From assembly GCA_934169775.1 (NCBI GenBank), contig CAKPOI010000012.1:1-32997 (forward strand): a stretch of 32,997 nucleotides of DNA, read 5' to 3'. The position numbers and the translations under genes are program-made. The DNA comes from an uncultured Clostridia bacterium (GTDB lineage: Bacteria > Bacillota > Clostridia > TANB77 > CAG-508). Below the pieces are notes generated by a model. That model was not told where the DNA came from. It did no database searches and was given only the letters and a program-made list of their open reading frames with translations. Within the stretch, counting starts at the first letter, position 1. Each line of letters opens with the position of its first letter. Positions 17,228 to 25,027 of the stretch are shown here, piece after piece.

Positions 17228-17935
17228 TTAAAAATCTCTTACCTCATTCTCACTTAAATATCTCCATTTTCCTAATGATAAATCTTTAACTCCAATATTA
17301 CCAATTTTTGATCTATGAAGCGCCAAAACCTTTCTTCCAACAGCCTCACACATTTTCCTTACTTGTCTATTTTTTCCTTCATGTATTACAATCTCTAACC
17401 TTGAAATATCTTTTTCCTCATCTGTTTTCAAAATTTTAACTTTAGCAGGTTTCGTAATATATCCACCAATGTCAACACCTTCTCTTAATTGAGTTACTTC
17501 ATTATTAGTTATAATTCCTTTTAAAGTAACTGTATATGTTTTTGTTATTTCATGTTTTGGATGTGTACATTTATACACAAAGTCTCCATCATTAGTAAGT
17601 ATTAAAGCTCCAGATGTATACATATCTAATCTCCCCACAGGCACAACTCTCTCTTTTATTTTTATCAAATCCATTACTGTATCACGACTAAATTGATCTT
17701 TGACTGTTGTAACATAACCAATCGGTTTATTTAATAATATATAAACTTTTTTATCTTGTTTATTTACTTTTTTACCATCAAAACAAATTTCATCTATACT
17801 AGGATTTATTTTTGTACCAAGTTCTACAATTACTACCCCATTTACTGTAACTCGTCCATCTAAAATATATTGCTCACATTTTCTCCTTGAACCTATACCT
17901 TGATTTGCTAAATATTTTTGCAATCTTTCTTCCAT
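17228..17935 (-). CDS. rRNA pseudouridine synthase, RsuA/RluB family
   Basis: Converts a specific rRNA uridine to pseudouridine (235 aa). It has an N-terminal S4 domain (ERLQKYLANQGIGSRRKCEQYI) and a catalytic domain with GRLDMYTSGALILTNDG (catalytic Asp104), NKPIGYVTT and the C-terminal EGKNRQVRKMCEAVG typical of this family. By similarity it would act on 23S rRNA like RluB, but RsuA activity is not excluded. I chose ATG at 17935; an in-frame GTG 12 bases upstream overlaps the GAGGGAG site. It follows the rluD-like gene by 54 bases. Confidence 0.92.
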   Translation of the reverse strand: MEERLQKYLANQGIGSRRKCEQYILDGRVTVNGVVIVELGTKINPSIDEICFDGKKVNKQDKKVYILLNKPIGYVTTVKDQFSRDTVMDLIKIKERVVPVGRLDMYTSGALILTNDGDFVYKCTHPKHEITKTYTVTLKGIITNNEVTQLREGVDIGGYITKPAKVKILKTDEEKDISRLEIVIHEGKNRQVRKMCEAVGRKVLALHRSKIGNIGVKDLSLGKWRYLSENEVRDF

Positions 17936-17989
17936 ATAAAAATTCACTCCCTCATCAAAATAAAATTTTTCATTACAATATTGAAAAAA

Positions 17990-18904
17990 TTATTTTTCAC
18001 TCCTACATTTATCAATTATTTGTTGGAAATATTCTGGAATTTCAGCCTCTACATACATCTCTTCATCTGTAATTGGATGTTTAAACTTCAAACTCTTAGC
18101 ATGTAAGCACTGACCATGTACACCCCATTCATTTTTACCATTTGAATATACCTCATCTCCTACAATTGGATAACCTATTTTTGATAAATGCACTCTAATT
18201 TGATGAGTTCGCCCAGTTTCAATTTTAATTTCTAATAAAGTTACATTATAACTATAAAATCTTTCTATAACTTTTATATGTGTAACAGCATTTTTACCAT
18301 CTCTATTAACAGCCATTTTTTTTCTATCATTTTGACTACGAGAAATTGGCATATTTATAGTAGCCTCATTTTCTTTTACAATTCCTCTAACTAATGCCAC
18401 ATATGTTTTTTCTATTTCATGATTTTTTAGCATATCACTAAGTTTCATATGGGATTTATCATTTTTAGCAATTATTATCGCTCCAGAAGTATCTTTATCT
18501 AAACGATGTACTATACCTGGTCTCATCTCTCCTCCAATTCCTGATAAAGAATCTTTGCACAATGCCATAACTGCATTTACTAATGTTCCATCTGGATTAC
18601 CATTAGCAGGATGAACAACCATTCCTTTAGGTTTATTTACAACTAAGATATCATTATCTTCATATAAAACCTCTAAAGGAATATCTTGAGCTTTTAATTC
18701 AATATCCTTAACTTCCTCTGGTTGCACACTAATAACATCATTATCTTGAATCTTATATGATGGTTTTACTTTTTTATCATTTACTCTTACATTTTCTTGT
18801 TCGATCCATCTTTTTGCTGTTTCTCTTGATATTTCTTGTTTTTCACTTAAAAATACATCTATTCTTTTACCTGATTTTCCATTATCTACAACAATTGTTT
18901 CCAC
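17990..18904 (-). CDS. RluD-family rRNA pseudouridine synthase
   Basis: Large-subunit pseudouridine synthase (304 aa). The S4 domain is at about 12-60 (KRIDVFLSEKQEISRETAKRWI). The catalytic domain has NKPKGMVVHPANGNPDGTLVNA and HRLDKDTSG with Asp136, then KTYVALVRG and ETGRTHQIRVHLSKIGYPIVGD. The family makes pseudouridines in 23S rRNA helix 69 or related positions; the exact target cannot be read from the sequence. The start is GTG at 18904 with GGGATGAG about 10 bases upstream. It is the first gene of a minus-strand run with the rluB-like, S1, replication-relaxation-like and ispH genes. Confidence 0.93.
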   Translation of the reverse strand: METIVVDNGKSGKRIDVFLSEKQEISRETAKRWIEQENVRVNDKKVKPSYKIQDNDVISVQPEEVKDIELKAQDIPLEVLYEDNDILVVNKPKGMVVHPANGNPDGTLVNAVMALCKDSLSGIGGEMRPGIVHRLDKDTSGAIIIAKNDKSHMKLSDMLKNHEIEKTYVALVRGIVKENEATINMPISRSQNDRKKMAVNRDGKNAVTHIKVIERFYSYNVTLLEIKIETGRTHQIRVHLSKIGYPIVGDEVYSNGKNEWGVHGQCLHAKSLKFKHPITDEEMYVEAEIPEYFQQIIDKCRSEK

Positions 18905-18938
18905 CTTTAACTCATCCCTTCTTGATATACAAACTTGA

Positions 18939-19059
18939 TTGAAAAATAATTAAATTTGGTAAAACAACTTTGTTTTAAAAAATATGGCACACATATTACG
19001 TGTATGTAACCATATTTTAAATCAAAGTTAACATAGCCAAAATTATAATTATTTTTCAA
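18939..19059 (-). repeat. Nested palindrome, family P1, after the GT-C-like gene
   Basis: A 121-bp element whose outer arms (TTGAAAAATAATT at 18939-18951 and AATTATTTTTCAA at 19047-19059) are exact complements. The GT-C gene stop codon lies inside the proximal arm. On the minus strand it reads TTATAATTTTGGCTATGTTAAC, then an inner stem and a GGTTACATAC loop, closely matching the pflB copy although the inner stem differs. Confidence 0.88.
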
Positions 19060-20731
19060 CCTCAGCATTTAATCTCTTGTATATAACAAAATTATCATCT
19101 TCATACAACTTCTCATAATTCTGATCATGAGACTTTTTAATAATCATACTAATCTTAGAATCTTTATATGTAATAACATGGGTAATATCATATTTTTTAA
19201 AAGTATCCTCATAAAAAGTTGCAATAGAAGAAGTATTTATAAAATCCATAAAAATATCTTCTTTTTTATTAAATTCAGGAGCATATAAATCTGCACGAGA
19301 ATCAATAAAAACAGGAATTCCTCTAAACAACATATAACTACCATAATTGTACTCATTATAAAATCTAGCTTTTCCTAAATCAATATTTTCCAAAATATAA
19401 TCACAAGCTTTAACTGGATAAGATTTTTCACTAACAAATTTTGAATCTTTTTTAGGAATAGCCTGTTTATAACTAACAAACACAACTAAAACAATTAGAA
19501 ACATTGAAACAACAGGTGTCATGACATTTTTTATCAACTTACTATAATCAAATTTATACTCCTCAAACATTTGAGTTATTAATCTAGTAAAAATAAGTGT
19601 TCCCACAATTGCAAAAATAGTTATTTGTCTACTAGAATACAACATCAAATAACATAAACCACCTGTAAAAAATAAATCTCGTAATCTTATACGTGTTTTT
19701 GTAAACATCAAAACTGCTAAAAACAAAATTATCATACAAAGAGCACTAGTATTATTTACAAGAGTCATAGGTAAATGCTCATTAATGTTTTGTGTTGTAT
19801 TTCCTATCATTGTTTTATACAAATATGTATATGGCACATCTCCAATTGGAGTTAATAGGCCAGTAAATACACAAATAATCATAATTATAATCAAATACTT
19901 TACATTTTTCTCTTTTACAATTTTAATCTTATATGCCTTTTTTTGATTTTGATCTCTCCTAATTTTTACTCTTGAAGCTTTTTCATTCATTTCTTTCAAT
20001 TTGGCTTTAGCTTTTTGTAATTTTTTCTCTACATTTTTTTGCCCTTGTTTTTCTATTCGTTCTAAATGTTCCACTTTCTTTTTCATAAAAAATCTTTGTG
20101 CTTTATCATAAAAAACTAGTTCTGACAAACATGATATCAAATATTCTCCTATATATGGCAAAAATAAAATAAAATAAAATGGCCATACCGCAACATGCAA
20201 ATTAGCAATCGCTATAGGTATTAAGACTAAAGGAACAGCATATCGTATTTTTCCAGTTTCTATAAATCTTTCTATAAAATATATTGCCCATATAAATAAT
20301 ATAAATGTTACCAATTGTGCCCTTGCAGCAATATATGGCTTTAAAACATACATTGCTCCTATAGTTACTATAAATGATACTACTTTATTTTTAGTTAATT
20401 TTTCTGTAACTAAAAACAATGAAATTCCTAAAACACTTGACAATATACAAGTAACCACAAAAATCCCCATAAATCCAGTCACAAAATACAAATAGTATGT
20501 TAATAAATCATATAGCCAATGTGGGTATGTATATCCTAAATCTTCATGCCATGAAAACGAATCTTTCATGTCTATTCCATATTTACTTATATGTTCTCCT
20601 ACTTTTATTGTGTAATATGTATCATTTTGCATTGTTACTGGTGATATTGATATGCAAAATATTGCTATTAAAATTATTGCCATTATCATGAAAAGGCTTG
20701 TTTTTGATATCTTTAAAATTTTTTTATTCAT
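19049..20731 (-). CDS. Polytopic membrane protein, GT-C glycosyltransferase-like
   Basis: A 560-aa protein with about 10-12 membrane helices. The first loop after the N-terminal helix has the acidic QNDTYYTIKVGEHI (Asp37) and SWHEDLGYTYPHWLYDLL, as expected for the catalytic loop of GT-C enzymes that use lipid-linked sugars. The C-terminal soluble part has YNEYNYGSYMLF, IPVFIDSRADLY and YEDDNFVIYKR, common in large bacterial GT-C-like proteins. Unusual is a very basic, Lys/Glu-rich coiled-coil stretch of about 65 residues (210-275) in a loop, probably cytoplasmic. The donor and acceptor are unknown. The ATG has AAGGA about 11 bases upstream. Its stop codon lies in the palindrome at 19047-19059. 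Confidence 0.7.
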   Translation of the reverse strand: MNKKILKISKTSLFMIMAIILIAIFCISISPVTMQNDTYYTIKVGEHISKYGIDMKDSFSWHEDLGYTYPHWLYDLLTYYLYFVTGFMGIFVVTCILSSVLGISLFLVTEKLTKNKVVSFIVTIGAMYVLKPYIAARAQLVTFILFIWAIYFIERFIETGKIRYAVPLVLIPIAIANLHVAVWPFYFILFLPYIGEYLISCLSELVFYDKAQRFFMKKKVEHLERIEKQGQKNVEKKLQKAKAKLKEMNEKASRVKIRRDQNQKKAYKIKIVKEKNVKYLIIIMIICVFTGLLTPIGDVPYTYLYKTMIGNTTQNINEHLPMTLVNNTSALCMIILFLAVLMFTKTRIRLRDLFFTGGLCYLMLYSSRQITIFAIVGTLIFTRLITQMFEEYKFDYSKLIKNVMTPVVSMFLIVLVVFVSYKQAIPKKDSKFVSEKSYPVKACDYILENIDLGKARFYNEYNYGSYMLFRGIPVFIDSRADLYAPEFNKKEDIFMDFINTSSIATFYEDTFKKYDITHVITYKDSKISMIIKKSHDQNYEKLYEDDNFVIYKRLNAEVEK

Positions 20732-20774
20732 TTACCATTTCTTCCTTTTTTAATATTTCTTGTACTTGCCTAAG

Positions 20775-20783
20775 ATTATATCA
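20775..20783 (-). promoter_or_regulatory. Extended -10 promoter before the GT-C-like gene
   Basis: TGATATAAT on the minus strand matches TGnTATAAT exactly, about 45 bases before the gene. No good -35 is seen, which extended -10 promoters can tolerate. Confidence 0.45.
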
Positions 20784-20883
20784 TATATTGCAAATTTTTA
20801 CGAACAAATCCAAGAAAAAATTTTAAAAAATATATCTATATCATTTTTTAGTGTGAATACTAATATTTTTATAAATAAATGCT

Positions 20884-20915
20884 GATGCTTTTTGAGTCCG
20901 GCCCCAAAACACCAT
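20884..20915 (-). repeat. Single GGGGACGG-type repeat copy
   Basis: Reads GTTTTGGGGCCGGACTCAAA on the minus strand, the same unit as at 16293-16354 with one base change in the core (GGGGCCGG for GGGGACGG). It lies beyond the ssb terminator. Confidence 0.7.
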
Positions 20916-20920
20916 AAAAA

Positions 20921-20952
20921 AGTCTATCAAGAATATAAACTCCTGATAGACT
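20921..20952 (-). terminator. Terminator of the ssb gene
   Basis: A perfect 9-bp stem (AGTCTATCA 20921-20929 with TGATAGACT 20944-20952), with six T in a row after it on the minus strand; a textbook intrinsic terminator. Confidence 0.85.
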
Positions 20953-20974
20953 CTATTATCAATTTCTAAATATA

Positions 20975-21685
20975 TTAAACCGCTTCTTGATTATTTTCTA
21001 CAGCTTCAACTTCTGAACTGTTTTCGTTTTCTTTTTCTTCAACAACTTCTAAGCTTCCAACAGAAACTTCATAAGCTACTTTTACTTCAGAAGTACCATT
21101 TTCATATTTTTTCTCATATTCTCTTGATTGAACTCTACCTACAACTTTTACTTTTGTTGCAACTTCTAAGTTTTGGCAGAATCTAGCATTTCTTCCCCAT
21201 GCAATACAAGGAATATAATCTGATTTATTATATGCTCTATTAACTGCTAATAATATATCTGCAATTTCTCTTCCAAAAGGTGTTTGACGATAAATAGGTT
21301 TTTTACAAATAAATCCTACAAGTACTACTTCATTTGTAATACTATCTTTTTTAACAATATCACTATCTTCTTCTTCATTCTCTTCTACTTTAATAACATC
21401 TTTAGCAAATACTGTTAATATTAATTTGTTTCTTCCATTTTCATAACTATTATAAGAACGGAATTGTCCTTTTACTAATAATTTTGTTCCTTCTTGTAGC
21501 ATTTCTTCAGTAATTAATCTCTCTGATACTGTAATTGGTATATTGTCTGCATTTCCACTTAAACGTGGTATACTTAAGCTAAAAATAAAGAATCTTTCTC
21601 CATATATTTCATGGCTAAATTTCTTTTCTCCTGTTACTCTTCCAACTAATGTTAAATAGTTGTTTTCTAAATAATTTGTATCCAA
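20975..21685 (-). CDS. Single-stranded DNA-binding protein with two OB folds
   Basis: A 236-aa protein with two SSB-type OB folds. The first (about 8-105) has YLTLVGRVTGEKKFSHEIYGERF and LLVKGQFRSYNSYENGRNKL. The second (about 117-205) has NEVVLVGFICKKPIYRQTPFGREIADILLAVNR, IPCIAWGRNARFC and VKVVGRVQSREYEKKY. The end is acidic (ENENSSEVEAVENNQ), like SSB tails, but lacks the classic DDDIPF end. The second fold keeps the usual SSB motif order (TPFGREIADILLAVNR, then PCIAWGRNA). The start is a TTG at 21685, eight bases after GGGAGGAAA; the ATG 48 bases upstream would put the ribosome site inside the gene. It has its own promoter and terminator. This is probably an accessory SSB alongside a standard one elsewhere. 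Confidence 0.85.
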   Translation of the reverse strand: MDTNYLENNYLTLVGRVTGEKKFSHEIYGERFFIFSLSIPRLSGNADNIPITVSERLITEEMLQEGTKLLVKGQFRSYNSYENGRNKLILTVFAKDVIKVEENEEEDSDIVKKDSITNEVVLVGFICKKPIYRQTPFGREIADILLAVNRAYNKSDYIPCIAWGRNARFCQNLEVATKVKVVGRVQSREYEKKYENGTSEVKVAYEVSVGSLEVVEEKENENSSEVEAVENNQEAV

Positions 21686-21756
21686 TTTGGTTTCCTCCCT
21701 ATATATTTTATTTTTTTTCAATTGTATAATCATCTCAGAGTTTTCCTACAATTACC

Positions 21757-21785
21757 ATTATACAACATTTTTTGGAGTTTGTCTA
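21757..21785 (-). promoter_or_regulatory. Promoter of the ssb gene
   Basis: TAGACA (21780-21785), 17 bases, then TATAAT (21757-21762) on the minus strand, about 70 bases before the TTG start. Confidence 0.6.
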
Positions 21786-21878
21786 CATAAAAAGTTAATT
21801 TTTTTGATTTTTTTTGTTTTTCACCATAAAATTCTGCCAAACAATCAACAAATATATTGGTTTTTCAAGCAATTCAAG

Positions 21879-22376
21879 TCATATTTGTACACCTTTCAAA
21901 TATATTAACTTTAGAATAAAGATTGCCATAATACCATAAACATCAATTTCTTTAACCGTGCTAACACGTTTCTCACCTATTATCATTAAGTTACCATATT
22001 TATCTATAATTTCACGTTGCAAAGCAACTAAGACATTTTCTTCAGTAATACTCGATGCCGTAACTGTACATTTATGATTTAATCCATAAGTAATTACACA
22101 CAATCTATTATTATTTAAAATATCTAAAAAGTTATTTCTATCAGAATTTATAATTAAATATTTCAAATTTTCACAGATTTTTTGAAAAAACATAATATTA
22201 CTTTCTTTTATGTGTAACTCATCATTAATAATTAAAGCCTCAAATTTAATATTTTGTAAATTTTCAATATTATTTTCATTTATAAGAATAAGATTAACAT
22301 TTTTCAAAGACTTTTCTAATTCTTTTTTCATAATATCAAAATCTTTTTTACTTGAAATAATTCCAAAAAAAATCAT
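21879..22376 (-). CDS. Conserved-looking protein of unknown function with a TYG motif
   Basis: A 165-aa soluble protein I cannot assign with confidence. The N-terminal half looks like alternating strands and helices (IFFGIISSKKDFDIMKKEL, ALIINDE). The distinctive stretch is CVITYGLNHKCTVTASSI followed by ALQREI, about residues 93-125, which recalls the substrate domain of Mur-ligase-like proteins, but no ATP-binding P-loop is present, so ligase activity is not supported. I chose ATG at 22376, seven bases after GAGAGG; the GTG at 22391 overlaps the ribosome site region. It lies 56 bases after the PdaB-like gene in the same direction and may be co-transcribed with the cwlD-like operon. Confidence 0.65.
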   Translation of the reverse strand: MIFFGIISSKKDFDIMKKELEKSLKNVNLILINENNIENLQNIKFEALIINDELHIKESNIMFFQKICENLKYLIINSDRNNFLDILNNNRLCVITYGLNHKCTVTASSITEENVLVALQREIIDKYGNLMIIGEKRVSTVKEIDVYGIMAIFILKLIYLKGVQI

Positions 22377-22432
22377 AGACAAACCTCTCACTTCTCTTAT
22401 TATTTACATATATGGAAATTTTATACATATTT

Positions 22433-23206
22433 TTAATTCTTTTTTTGCACTCCATTTACATCAATAGTATAATTTTCTGTATAAATAATATCAGAAACTC
22501 TAACAACATCAAATCCAGTATTTTTAATATTTTTTATAATCATATCTAATGAATCTGCTGTATGCTCTGTTCCATTATGCATCAAAATAATATCACCTGA
22601 AGTTAATTTATTTTTTAATCTATCCCACATTTGTTCACCTGTTAATTTAGTATAATCCAATGTATCTAAAGACCATTGAATTGGTATATATCCACTCTCA
22701 TTTGCAACTTTAATTACTGTATCATTATATTCTCCATATGGTGTTCTATATAATTTAATATCTGCACCTGTAGTTTCTTTTATAATTTTAGCACTTTCTC
22801 TTAACTCAGAAGCATTTTTTTCATAATCCAAATTATTTACATGTGGATGTGTATTGGAATGTGTACCTATCTCATGGCCAGCCTCTTTAATTTTTTTAGC
22901 TGCTTCTGGATATTTTTTTACCCAATCTCCAACCATAAAAAATGTAACTTTACAATCATTATTTTTTAAAGTTTGTAAAATACTATCTATATCTGAATCA
23001 TTCCAAGCACAGTTTAAGGTTAAAGCAATCTTTTTCTCTTTTGTATCTACTTTATACACAGGCAATAATTTTCCAGCAGAAGCACCTGTTAATATAATAT
23101 CTGCATTATCTGTAATCATAACACTTGCAGCACAAAATAATAAAATTACAGTTATTATAGAAATTCCATATGCACAAATTTTATCTTTATTAAATACTAA
23201 AAACAT
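22433..23206 (-). CDS. Polysaccharide deacetylase, PdaA/PdaB-like
   Basis: A 257-aa NodB-fold deacetylase with an N-terminal membrane anchor (about 10-30), acting on peptidoglycan outside the membrane. Motif 2 is intact (HSNTHPH, metal-binding His residues), as are motif 3 (RTPYGEYND), motif 4 (WSLDTLDY) and motif 5 (LMHN). Motif 1 is altered: where most deacetylases have TFDDG, this has TLNCAWNDSD, with Asn at the position of the usual catalytic Asp. The W and following D resemble the PdaB variant. I chose ATG at 23206, eight bases after GGGAG, rather than the ATG at 23227 that overlaps the upstream stop. It lies 17 bases after the CwlD-like gene; in spore formers CwlD and PdaA together make cortex muramic-delta-lactam. 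Confidence 0.85.
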   Translation of the reverse strand: MFLVFNKDKICAYGISIITVILLFCAASVMITDNADIILTGASAGKLLPVYKVDTKEKKIALTLNCAWNDSDIDSILQTLKNNDCKVTFFMVGDWVKKYPEAAKKIKEAGHEIGTHSNTHPHVNNLDYEKNASELRESAKIIKETTGADIKLYRTPYGEYNDTVIKVANESGYIPIQWSLDTLDYTKLTGEQMWDRLKNKLTSGDIILMHNGTEHTADSLDMIIKNIKNTGFDVVRVSDIIYTENYTIDVNGVQKKN

Positions 23207-23223
23207 AAAAACATCTCCCTTAA

Positions 23224-23944
23224 TCATCCATTAAAATAATTAATTATTCCCATATAAATCCCCCAAGCTAAATGATTTTGATAATTATCATCTAAAAGTT
23301 GCTTTTCTTCTTCTGGATTTGATAAAAATCCACATTCAACAATTGATAACGGAATTTCCACATGTTTTATAATATACACATTATCTAACTTCATAGGCAC
23401 TCTATCATTTTCTTTTTGTATAGATTCATTTAAACTTTTTTGCAAATTTTTAGCTAGTTTCTGACTTAGCTCACTTTTAGCTTGATAAAAACATTGCCAA
23501 CCAGAATATTGCGGTTGTGGAATTTTATTTAAATGTATTGATACAAATATATCTGCTGATGAATTATTTCCTATTTTTACTCTATTATGAATATCTGAAA
23601 TCTTCTTTTCCTTTAAAGTTTTTGCATCCAAACTATATATAGCATTTTCATCAGATCTTGTTAATATAACTGTACATCCACTTTGTTCCAATAATTGTTG
23701 CACCTTTAAAGTTATTTTTAAATTTGTTTCCGCTTCTGTAGTTCCATTACTACTTTGCGCTCCGCTCATCAGGTATTCCATGCCCAGCATCTAAAATTAT
23801 TACTTTATTCGATACAGGCGTGGCTGTTACACTTTTTTCTTCTTCTATTATTTCCTTTTCTGCTGTCTTATATGAAAACACAAATATACCCATCATTATC
23901 ACTAATAACATTACACTTATTCTCTTTCTATTTAAAACAATCAT
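23224..23944 (-). CDS. CwlD-like N-acetylmuramoyl-L-alanine amidase, needing a +1 frameshift at CGG
   Basis: The gene is in two frames. Frame 0 runs from ATG 23944 through an anchor helix and KVIILDAGHGIPDE (zinc His55), then meets CGG at 23764-23762 and stops three codons later. Skipping the C gives GGA GCG CAA and continues GAQSSNGTTEAETN (zinc Glu70) to the stop at 23224, giving a complete 239-aa Amidase_3 protein with HNRVKIGNNSSADIFVSIHLN and IVECGFLSNPEE. The join DAGHGIPDE-GAQSS loses or gains no residue compared with what I expect of the family. The downstream part starts with no good ribosome site of its own. By family it removes peptides from spore cortex muramic acid, matching the adjacent PdaB-like gene. 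A simple frameshift mutation or assembly error is the alternative; see the findings. Confidence 0.85.
23762..23764 (-). other. In-frame CGG at the +1 shift point of the CwlD-like gene
   Basis: Frame 0 reads GAU GAG CGG AGC GCA AAG UAG. The +1 frame reads GAG-(C)-GGA GCG CAA. Codon 61 is the only in-frame CGG of this gene. Sliding the preceding GAG tRNA onto AGC would pair badly, so skipping one base at an empty A site is likelier than P-site slippage. Confidence 0.75.
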
Positions 23945-23956
23945 AATAAAAAACCC

Positions 23957-23989
23957 CTCATATACATTTTTATATTATATATATATGAG
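23957..23989 (-). promoter_or_regulatory. Hairpin covering the CwlD-like gene ribosome site
   Basis: The 8-bp stem CTCATATA/TATATGAG (23957-23964 with 23982-23989) places the GAG of the GAGGGG ribosome site in its 3' arm and is followed by GGG and six T. It could terminate the transcript from the GGDEF gene, or mask the ribosome site, or both. Confidence 0.45.
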
Positions 23990-24022
23990 AAGTTTAATTT
24001 TTTATGTATTTAATTAATAATA

Positions 24023-24949
24023 TTATAACTTTCTTCTATCAACAGAATAACTACTACCCATAACAGATTTAGCAGCATGTTTTACCTGAGCACCAACCTC
24101 ACCAATTTCAAGCATATTATAAAAACGATTAACATCAGCCACAACAACACCAATAGAAACAGATGTAAGAGGAAATTGTTCAATAATTCCTTTACGATTA
24201 GCAACTTCTATATAACCTCTTTCAATGTCTTCTGGTGTAAAGAATTTCAAAACATTAGTATCAAAAAGAGAAATAATATCTTGGCAAATCTTATCACATT
24301 GTATCGTTGGTATTATTGCCACAAAATCGTCTCCACCAATATGCCCAACAAAACTGCCTTCTGGAATGTCTTGATGAACACAACTAACTATTACTTCAGC
24401 AGTAAATTTAATAATCTCATCACCTTTTAGAAATCCATAAACATCATTATATGCCTTAAAATTATCTAGATCCACATATAAAACTGAAAATGGTTCTTTA
24501 TTTGCTAAACGTTTCTTTAATTCTGCATGAATTTGAACATTACCAGGTAAGCCAGTAAGTGGACTTATACGTCTATTTATAGCCAATAATCGCAAAACAT
24601 TTTTCACAGTATAATACAAATATTTCTCATTAACCGGCTTCTTTATATAATATTCTATAGATTCACGTAAAATATTAATTCTATGTTCAGAGTCATCATT
24701 AGAAGAAACTACAATAACTGGAGTAATTGTATTATCATCATCATTTCTAATTTTTTTACATAAATCTATTATATCCATATCAATAGCATCTTCATTTATA
24801 ATTATCATTGAAGGTATATTTTTCAAAGCTACATCTATCATATTTGATTTTACACTTATAAATTTATAATCAACATCTTCCTTAAATAATTCATTAAAAA
24901 CTAATATTGATGACTCATCATCATCTATTATATATATATCTTGTACCAT
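24023..24949 (-). CDS. Receiver-GGDEF protein, putative diguanylate cyclase with degenerate receiver
   Basis: A 308-aa cytoplasmic protein. Residues 1-120 are a response-regulator receiver: acidic DDDES at the start and Lys in YIKKPV are kept, but the phospho-acceptor position is Asn52 (MIIINED), so normal phosphorylation is doubtful. Residues 125-300 are a GGDEF domain with SPLTGLPGNVQI, YVDLDNFKAYND and GHIGGDDF (205-209). Asp replaces the Glu of GGDEF, a substitution seen in other GHIGGDDF proteins, so activity is possible but unproven. There is no RxxD inhibitory site just before it (PEGS instead). AAGGAG lies eight bases before the ATG. Confidence 0.88.
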   Translation of the reverse strand: MVQDIYIIDDDESSILVFNELFKEDVDYKFISVKSNMIDVALKNIPSMIIINEDAIDMDIIDLCKKIRNDDDNTITPVIVVSSNDDSEHRINILRESIEYYIKKPVNEKYLYYTVKNVLRLLAINRRISPLTGLPGNVQIHAELKKRLANKEPFSVLYVDLDNFKAYNDVYGFLKGDEIIKFTAEVIVSCVHQDIPEGSFVGHIGGDDFVAIIPTIQCDKICQDIISLFDTNVLKFFTPEDIERGYIEVANRKGIIEQFPLTSVSIGVVVADVNRFYNMLEIGEVGAQVKHAAKSVMGSSYSVDRRKL

Positions 24950-25027
24950 AACTACTTCTCCTTTTAGTTCATTAAAAGCAACATAGGTAATTTTGAATTT
25001 CTAAAATAACCCATGCTGCTTAAAATT

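Noticed and set aside
23224..23944. CGG reassigned to another amino acid, instead of frameshifting
   Set aside because: Reading CGG as any amino acid keeps frame 0, which stops within four codons; only a +1 shift restores the conserved remainder.
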